From positions 223,485,353 through 223,549,352 of the forward strand of contig VDFB02373365.1 in NCBI GenBank assembly GCA_007258455.2: 64,000 nt of DNA, in the 5' to 3' direction. A program made the position numbers and the translations under genes. The notes beneath the pieces were generated by a model. The model searched no databases. It saw nothing but the letters and a program-made list of their open reading frames with translations, and was not told the DNA's origin. Numbering within the stretch: the first letter of the stretch is position 1; every line of letters starts with the position of its first letter. Shown one piece after another: positions 57,400 to 64,000 of the stretch. This DNA is from Sequoia sempervirens (Eukaryota > Streptophyta > Pinopsida > Cupressales > Cupressaceae).

Positions 57400-60300
57400 A
57401 TATATAAAAAATTAAGTAGTTAAGACAATTCTAAGAGGGGGATTTAATCTTCAAGTTTCCCCAAATATTATTAGGAATAAGATTATCATCAATCAACTCA
57501 CAACTAATTAGCACAAACTTATCCTTAGGAGCATCATTTGAAGGTTGTCGAGCACACATAAAAGAAATAACCAACTTTAATCAGGGAACCTTGCTAGTCT
57601 AGGAAATTAGGAGCATCATGCCCATGAGATGAGGCAAAGGGTGGATATGAGGACTATGATCAACTATGGGTGGCCTTATCTCTATTTTCCAAGGGTTGAG
57701 CCATAAGATTGGAAATGGCAATATTTTTTGGCAAATTAATTGTCATCTCACCGATGTCCTTGACAAGAAGAGAAGCGAGGTGAGACTTTGAGAATACAAT
57801 TTTTTTTAGCTTGCACCTAAATCTACATAAACACATTAGAGTGAATCATAGCTTTATTGTATAGAGATAAATGAACATTAGTAAAACAGTTTGAAAAGTA
57901 GTAGCATTTTTATCTTTCCAAATGCTAAAGAGAATCTCCACTTCGAAAGCATGCTGAAATTGGGTGTACTTGAAAGAGAGATAAGGTTAGTCCACCAAAA
58001 AAATCATATGCCAAAGAAAAGGAGTAGAAGGTTAGAAGAAATCATGAATATGATTCCAACCTTCTCAAGCTCTAGTGCTAAATCAGAAAAAAAGACGTTT
58101 GAGTGTTTAGTTGTCCAGAAAATGGACAATGGGAATTAGGAACTCCTGAATGTGTTAAGAAATAACCAAGTAGATAAAGAATGCCCTAGGTGAAATGGGC
58201 CAATTTAGATGGAAAAATAGATGACTAGATAACCTGGAATTTGAGATGCCAACTAGCAAGAGAAGATGAAAGCTGCCAATAATGGTTCAATTTACCAACC
58301 ATAGGAAGATGAGAAAATCACAAATATTTGAGGCTTATAATTTTGAAATGATATGCGTATACCATTCCCAATCCTTCTACCATGGCTTGAATGATTTGAC
58401 TCCAATTTTTTGAATAATTTGGGGAGGAGTAGCATTAAAAACAACCTAACAAATCTCCTAATCTTGGTTAGACAACTTGCATTTTATTTCAATCTTTGGA
58501 CAAGAAAGGAAATTCTTGGTGGCTCTATGAATGAGATCTAGTAGAATGTGAATGCCATGTTTGAAAATATTTAAGGCACAGATCCATGGCACTTTGGCTA
58601 GTAGGTAATCTTAACAAGACATAACATGAGGCCACCAATAGATTGTTAATTGATTGAAAGACCATTACAAAAATCATTTCTTATCTAGAAAAGCCAAGGA
58701 TTCTAAGCTTCCTAGGCTTTTCAAATTCTTTTTATGACAAAAATGCATTGAATTTAAATTGGCTTCCTCACTACATTGGCCATCCAAAAGCACACTTGGA
58801 CTAATATAATGCTTGATGATAATTTCTCAGGTTTCATTCCCCTCAAGAGCCCCAAGAATCTATTTAGCACAGAGGGCAATACCTTGCCAACAAACCAAAA
58901 ACAACTATGCCACAAACATTGTGGGGACATTCTATATTTAAAAACTAATGATAATTATAAATTAGGAGACAATTGCTTATAGATAATAAAAATGTATTTA
59001 TATGGTTAACCAAATTCAATTTGAAGGTGGAAGAGAAGATTTAATGATCAAGATTAAAGAAAAGATGGCATTTGGATTCTTCCTCTTCTTTAGGAATATT
59101 ATAATTTATTTTATTATTATATTTAATTATAATATTATTAAATTATAAAATTATTATATGGAAATAAATGGAATTCTTTATAAAAACACGTTTTATAAAT
59201 AATATGTTTAATTACTTTAATTAAGAGGGAAAAAGTTATGTAATAAAAGATAAAATATAAAAAAACAAAAAATGCACTTAATTAATTTTGATGGTTAATT
59301 TTTTTTTATTCTTTTGATCATATTTTTTGAATTGTAGCTCAAAATTAAAGCTTCTTATATGTGTTAGAAGTAGAACAACAAAAAATGAAATGGCTTGCTC
59401 TAAGAATTTGACATAGCCACATATTTGACCTCTCACATTGAAACTAACCTACATCACTTGAAACTTTGCTTTGCACCTACTATTAAAGATTGTCAATATT
59501 GAAAAATACCTTGGAGAGGTTACCAATTCACTAGAGTGAAGTTCTCCCAGGTCAAACTTTTGGAGGGATTGGACTTATTATCATGGAAATGATAGATTAC
59601 AACAATCTTTAGATGTGTAAATGCTTTAGAATGATGATAATAACTTTTGTTCATTTTAGTGCTTTGATTGAACTCTTGGAATGATTCTTGTCACCAATGC
59701 AAAGGATGTTGTAATGATTAATAAATGATAAAAGAAATCACATTAAATGCCTTTACTTACAATTACATATCAATATTCATAGAAAATTTTTACCATGTCA
59801 TCTTAGGGATGAATAAATCAGTAGGAGATGACAAAATACGAATTTAAATTTTTGAATTTTGGGGTTAGATATGAATGTGCAAGGATTGAACCCACATGTA
59901 CAAGATTGACTAAGGTTTAAGGGAACAATCATTTTGGTGCAAGGAATAAATGTCCAAATATGGGGATATACAATAAATGTAAAGTGTATGAGAAAATGTG
60001 TAGGAATGAATGGGATTTAAAGTCAAATGTGTGAGAATGTGGGTAAATGGGGATATGTGATAGATTGAGGAAGGGGTCTAACTTCACACAAGATTGCAAC
60101 ATTTATTTGATGTGATAATATTAAGCGGTCTTCTCAAAATGAGGCTAAAACTAAATGGAAATTGACATGAGTATACAAATTGCTGGATATTACAATTATA
60201 AGAAAATAAATTGAGGAAAAGTTACACTTAACACTTATTTTGTCATAACTATAAAATTTATTAAAATTATTTTGTCTTCTATAACTAAATCCAAATTCTA

Positions 60301-61000
60301 AGTTTGAAATAGTATGTAAAACTTCTACTATTTTTGATATTGATAAGTGAGATTGAAAGGGCCCAAACCCTTGTACAATAACATTTCCAAAAGTTAGAAA
60401 AAACATGTACCATGAGCAATGGGAAAAATCAAACTACTTTAAAAGAGAAAAAAGAGTGAGGTGCAATTGTAGCCAAGTAACCAAAAATAACTACAATCAA
60501 GAGATAAACCTAGGATCCCTTCGTTAGACAATGCCAAACTTGCTCTAGTTGGATTCTCATCCTTCACTCTAGCATGAGGTTGGGATAAAGATCTAGGAAG
60601 ATCTTTCTTTCTCCTAACAGACCTTGCTCTAGTTGACTTCTCATCCTTCACTCTAGCATAAGGTTGGGATAAAGATCTAGGAAGACCTTTCTTCCTCCTA
60701 ACAAAAGTCTAATAAATATTATCCTCCAAGTAATTTGAATAGGGGGAAGCATGGGCGATTTCCCCATAAAGAGCCCAAGAAGGTGTGAAGGAGTAGTAGA
60801 TTGAAAAGGAAAAAAAATGGTGACCCTCCACAACATCAATAATTCAAAGCCAAAGGTAAAGTAGGTTGAGAGATCAAAGAAGAAGGTTCTCCAATGGGTC
60901 TAAAGGAGAAGAAGGAGGAGGGTATGTTAGAACCACACAAACAGTTAAAGATTCATTCTCCTAGTATAGAAGACTCATTATCATGAGGGGAGCCATTTGT
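57400..61000 (-). other. Possible decayed LINE body or other retroelement, unresolved
   Basis: Minus-strand scraps such as ILFSIWKDKNATTFQ near 57900-57945 resemble the Trp-Lys-x-Arg-Asn block near the end of plant LINE ORF2 proteins, and AKVPWICALNIFKHGIHIL near 58530-58590 reads like coding sequence. No RT core motif (YADD) was found, so the assignment is weak. The interval 58983-60120 is very AT-rich and shows nothing. Confidence 0.3.
60539..60706 (-). repeat. Tandem repeat of 84 bp (28 codons)
   Basis: Two copies at about 60539-60622 and 60623-60706. On the minus strand they encode LPRSLSQPYARVKDEKSTRA and LPRSLSQPHARVKDENPTRA, in one frame and differing mostly by conservative changes. 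The period is a multiple of three, so the frame is kept, but the surrounding frame is short. Confidence 0.75.
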
Positions 61001-61059
61001 TAGGGAATCAGGGGCATGCATAGTCAAGTGATTTTTTTGGCATTCTTCCACCAAGTAGT

Positions 61060-61190
61060 TATGCCCTTGCATCGAGAGAGGAAAATTTGTAGCCAGGTGA
61101 ATGATGGTGAAACATCACCTACATCTAAAAGGAAGACTCTCATAGTGATCTAAATTATGAATCTAGAGACAATACCTAGCATGTAACCTG
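61060..61190 (-). pseudogene. LINE ORF1-like zinc-knuckle fragment
   Basis: The minus-strand reading LDHYESLPFRCR, a stop, then CFTIIHLATNFPLSMQG resembles the CCHC knuckle that ends plant LINE ORF1 proteins (pattern PFRC..C....H....C). The last Cys reads Phe here and a stop splits the first two. It is the best evidence for a LINE in this part of the window, but it is short. Confidence 0.42.
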
Positions 61191-61229
61191 AAGTTTTATA
61201 GAGAACAACAAACTCGAAAAGAGATGCAT

Positions 61230-61660
61230 GCAACTCCAAAAATGAATTATTTACATTCAAAACTGAAATTTGTACATTGCAAGAAAAATTCCAACAATCA
61301 ACACATTTTTTGGAATTCAAAAATTAAAAGTTGGAACAATAAAATATAAAAATGTCAGAAAACATATATTTTTTCTACCCCAACTTGGCGGGGTCATAAC
61401 TCCTAGACTAGTGATCGTAATCTAAACTTCTCTACCTCATTAGAAAGGTCTCAAAGAGATCTAATTGTAGTCCCTTAAATCCAATTCTTATGATATTCCA
61501 TTTAAGCGATTGATGATAGTCTCAACCCCAAATTTCGCTCCAAAGACTTTCGAAAATACGATTTACTAAAATATAGAAAATACTGAAAAATTGAATTTTA
61601 GTATTTTCCATCTTTGCTTGAGCTAACACCTCTAGATCACCCCTAGACTATTCTGGATCA
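61230..61660 (-). mobile_element. Start of the 3' LTR of the minus-strand gypsy element
   Basis: On the minus strand TGATCCAGAATAG begins at 61660, right after a polypurine tract. A TATA-like CTATAAAAC lies further in at about 61200. The far end of the LTR could not be fixed, because the matching 5' LTR is outside the window. Confidence 0.5.
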
Positions 61661-61672
61661 TTCCTCCCCCCT
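61661..61672 (-). other. Polypurine tract of the minus-strand gypsy element
   Basis: The reverse complement reads AGGGGGGAGGAA, immediately 5' of the TGATCC LTR start and about 270 bp after the integrase reading frame ends. Confidence 0.65.
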
Positions 61673-61943
61673 TGAAAGGAAATAGACCCTATTGCATTAA
61701 TGTGCTACAATAGATGAGGAAATTGTATTTGAATCTGTTCCCTAGTTAACCACTTGCCTTGGTGAGAAAGTTGACTAGCTTGGACCAAATAGTAGAGACT
61801 TATTTGCTTATTTTTGAGAATCTTCACAATTACTTCGGTGACATGATCACTTTGTAATGGATTTGTGGTATTTGGATTCAATTTTGTAGCATGAATATGC
61901 TTAGTGGCCTATGATATTTCCAACAAAGGAGGTAAATAAGGTT

Positions 61944-63212
61944 TTAACAACTCCACTTGAAAAATGGATGCAACCCCAGAAATTGTGGCAAATGAAGCTC
62001 AAATTCGTTTTCACCAATTTTTTTGATAATGATATATGGGCCATAGCGAAGAGGATGAAGCTTCCTATCCGATCCTTGAAGATGCTCCTTTTGAAAATGT
62101 AGCCACACCTTGTCCCCAACATGAAATTGATGAGGTCTATGTTGATCATGCCTATCCTTATACTTCTTATTGCTATGCTCCAAAATCACATGAACCTATT
62201 GTTGTAGGTGTTTGATCTTATCAATGAATTCTATTACTTTGTCTAGCTCCTTCTCAACATTTAGTGGTATCTCAAGTTGTAGTATAGGTAATGCTATATC
62301 CATAGGTGCCAATGGTTGATACCCTAGACAAACATCAAATGAATTGCGGCCTGTAGAATTATGGAGTGCATGGTTATAGATGTGTTGGACGTAGGGTAGG
62401 ATCTCATCCCATGTGCAAGGATTATTTGAATGATACATTTGTAAGATGTGAATGGTCATTCGATTTACCACCTCTGTCTGTCCCTCTATTTGAGGATGAA
62501 ATGTTGTAGACTTCATCAACTTCATGTCCATCTTAGCCCATAGTGAAGACCAAAAATTGTTGATGAATCTACTATCCCTTTCAGAAACAATTCTTTTTGG
62601 TAAACCAAAATGAACCCAAACATTTTCAAAAAATAGCTTAGCAATATCTTCTATAGAAATCATCTTCTTACATGCCATCATGATAACCATTTTGGAAAAC
62701 CTATCTACCACCACTTATACACAATCATGACCCTATCTGGTAGTTGGAAGCCCATACATAAAATCCATTGAAGCTGATTGACATGGTTTATCAGGCACAT
62801 GTAGTGGCAAGTATAGGCCTAGTTTATGATTTGTAGGCTTTACAATTACACAAGTTGCACAAGCTTGAATATATGAAATGACATCATGTTTCATTTTTGG
62901 CCAATAGAAGTATTTTTGAAGGAAAATAGTGGTCTTTCTGATGCCAAAATGAACTACAACACGATTGTAGTTTTCCTCCCATATCATATTTTTGCGTTCT
63001 TATGTGGGAACACATATGTGACCAATGTGAAAAAGCATTCCATCTTGCAAGTGAAATTCAAGGACACACTTTCCGTCTATGATTTTTTTGTAAATTTCAA
63101 CAAAGTCAGGATCATTACCATATAATTGGGCCCAAGTTGTTGTTTGATGACCACATGAATCCAATATCATTTTCAATGTTGCAATTGGAGGCCTACTCAA
63201 ACAATCTTCCAC
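61944..63212 (-). pseudogene. Ty3/gypsy integrase and RNase H-integrase linker (minus strand)
   Basis: One reading frame from 63212 down to 61944, interrupted by three stops. In order: DCLSRPP (linker), a zinc-binding module with VVVHFGIRKT, YFYWPKMKHDVISYI and CATC, the core with Asp in SASMDFMYGLP, Asp in VSERDSRF and Glu in GQTEVVNRM (all three catalytic acids retained), a HQFHVGDKVWLHF block, and a GPY-type tail RYGPYIIIKKIGENEFELH. The architecture is that of chromovirus-type gypsy elements. A chromodomain is not seen before the frame ends at FKWSC. Confidence 0.88.
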
Positions 63213-64000
63213 TTTGTTATTGTTCCCCTTCTTATGATGAATGTTGAGGTGAAATTGTTGTAGATAAGCATACCACCTTTGATTTTTATTGTTTTACAAC
63301 TTCCCTTGTGTTTGCAAAAATTGAAGGGGTTTGTGATTTGTATGTATAACAGTCTCCTTTCCCAATATGTAATGCTTTCATTCTTTGCAAGCCTGAATGA
63401 TGGCATATAACTCCTTACATATGTGGGGTATCTACTCACAATATCAAAAAAATTCTCAATATGGTAGGCAACCAGATGTCAATGTTGCATGAGTACATGG
63501 CTAAGGCATACTTAGATGCATCTATTTCTATTTCAAAGGATTGTTGCAAGTTTGGAAGGGCCAAAAATGGTGCTAAGCATAGTATTTGCTTCAATTCCAC
63601 AAATTCCTATTGCTTTGCATTTGTTCAATTAAAATTTTCTTGTGCTCCACCCCTTAATGAATAATTTTAAAGATGCCATGCCAAATGTGAGAAACCAAGA
63701 AAAAACCTATGATAGAGGTTTGCCAAACCCAAGAAACTATGAAGCTCTGTAAAATTTTTAGGAGATGCCTAATCTTTGATAATTTGAATCTTTTCTAGAC
63801 CAACCTGAAAACCATCACTGTCAATAATGTACCCCAAGTATTGAATGCTTTGCATACCAAAGGAACACTTTTCTATGTTGACATAGAGTTTGTGTTGTTG
63901 CAGAGTTGAAAGCACTTGTTCAACATGCTACAAATGCTCAATCTAATTTTTGCTAAAGATGAGTATGTCATCCAAATAAAAAAACACAAAAGAATAAATG
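63213..64000 (-). pseudogene. Ty3/gypsy reverse transcriptase C-terminus and RNase H, cut by window end
   Basis: Minus strand, in a different frame from the integrase. The catalytic FYLDDILIFS has YLDD at 63967-63978. Then come KLYVNIEKCSFGMQSIQYLG, YIIDSDGFQVG, FTELHSFLGLANLYHRFF and an RNase H start IEIDASKYALAMYS (about 63500-63540). Stops and frameshifts are frequent. The rest of RT, protease, gag and the 5' LTR lie beyond 64000. Confidence 0.86.

Larger units (their letters stand above)
53871..57400. other. Downstream of the RING gene, no further gene
   Basis: The 3' UTR and polyadenylation region should lie in the first few hundred bases, but no single signal stands out. It holds two local tandem duplications listed separately. 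Chance frames are short and lack domains. Confidence 0.45.

Noticed and set aside
1..64000. CRISPR arrays, operons, bacterial or phage genes
   Set aside because: No spaced direct repeats of that kind, no Shine-Dalgarno-led gene strings; introns and plant retroelements show nuclear plant DNA.

Overview
The window looks like nuclear DNA of a large-genome seed plant. It is AT-rich, has one convincing intact protein gene in 64 kb, that gene has GT-AG introns, and nearly everything else is decayed plant transposon sequence (Ty1/copia, Ty3/gypsy of Athila and chromovirus-like type, CACTA, hAT, probable LINE). Low gene density and old, stop-riddled LTR elements fit a gymnosperm well, but nothing here proves the taxon.

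Layout. 1-18961: the end of a copia-type LTR and its primer-site remnant, followed by non-coding internal sequence that is split by a 14.2 kb CACTA transposon (2307-16526). That transposon has CACTAGTA ends, a 3-bp ATA duplication and TGACTAA subterminal arrays. It carries fragments of host genes (COG1 exons, duplicated in tandem, and several PPR fragments), a foldback, and a 548-bp hAT-like element with an 8-bp target duplication. 18962-47600: a copia LTR and a copia gag-pol that stops at the RT 'LKQS' position at 21961 and resumes at 46400. Everything between is inserted. An outer element (21962-46399, flanked by ATCTC) holds an Athila-like gypsy element (22705-43863), which itself holds a solo LTR in its 5' LTR (22822-24107) and a gag-only LTR element in its gag gene (26686-34555).

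49804-53870: a four-exon gene for a 382-residue RING-H2 protein, probably an E3 ubiquitin ligase, with all splice phases consistent. 53871-61190 is mostly uninterpretable, with short tandem duplications and a probable LINE remnant on the minus strand. 61660-64000 is the 3' half of a minus-strand gypsy element (RT YLDD, RNase H, integrase, polypurine tract, start of the 3' LTR), running off the window.

I found no CRISPR array, rRNA, convincing tRNA gene or new multi-gene system. The most informative features are the gene-capturing CACTA element, the deep and datable nest of insertions, and an apparent inversion of LTR ages inside that nest.
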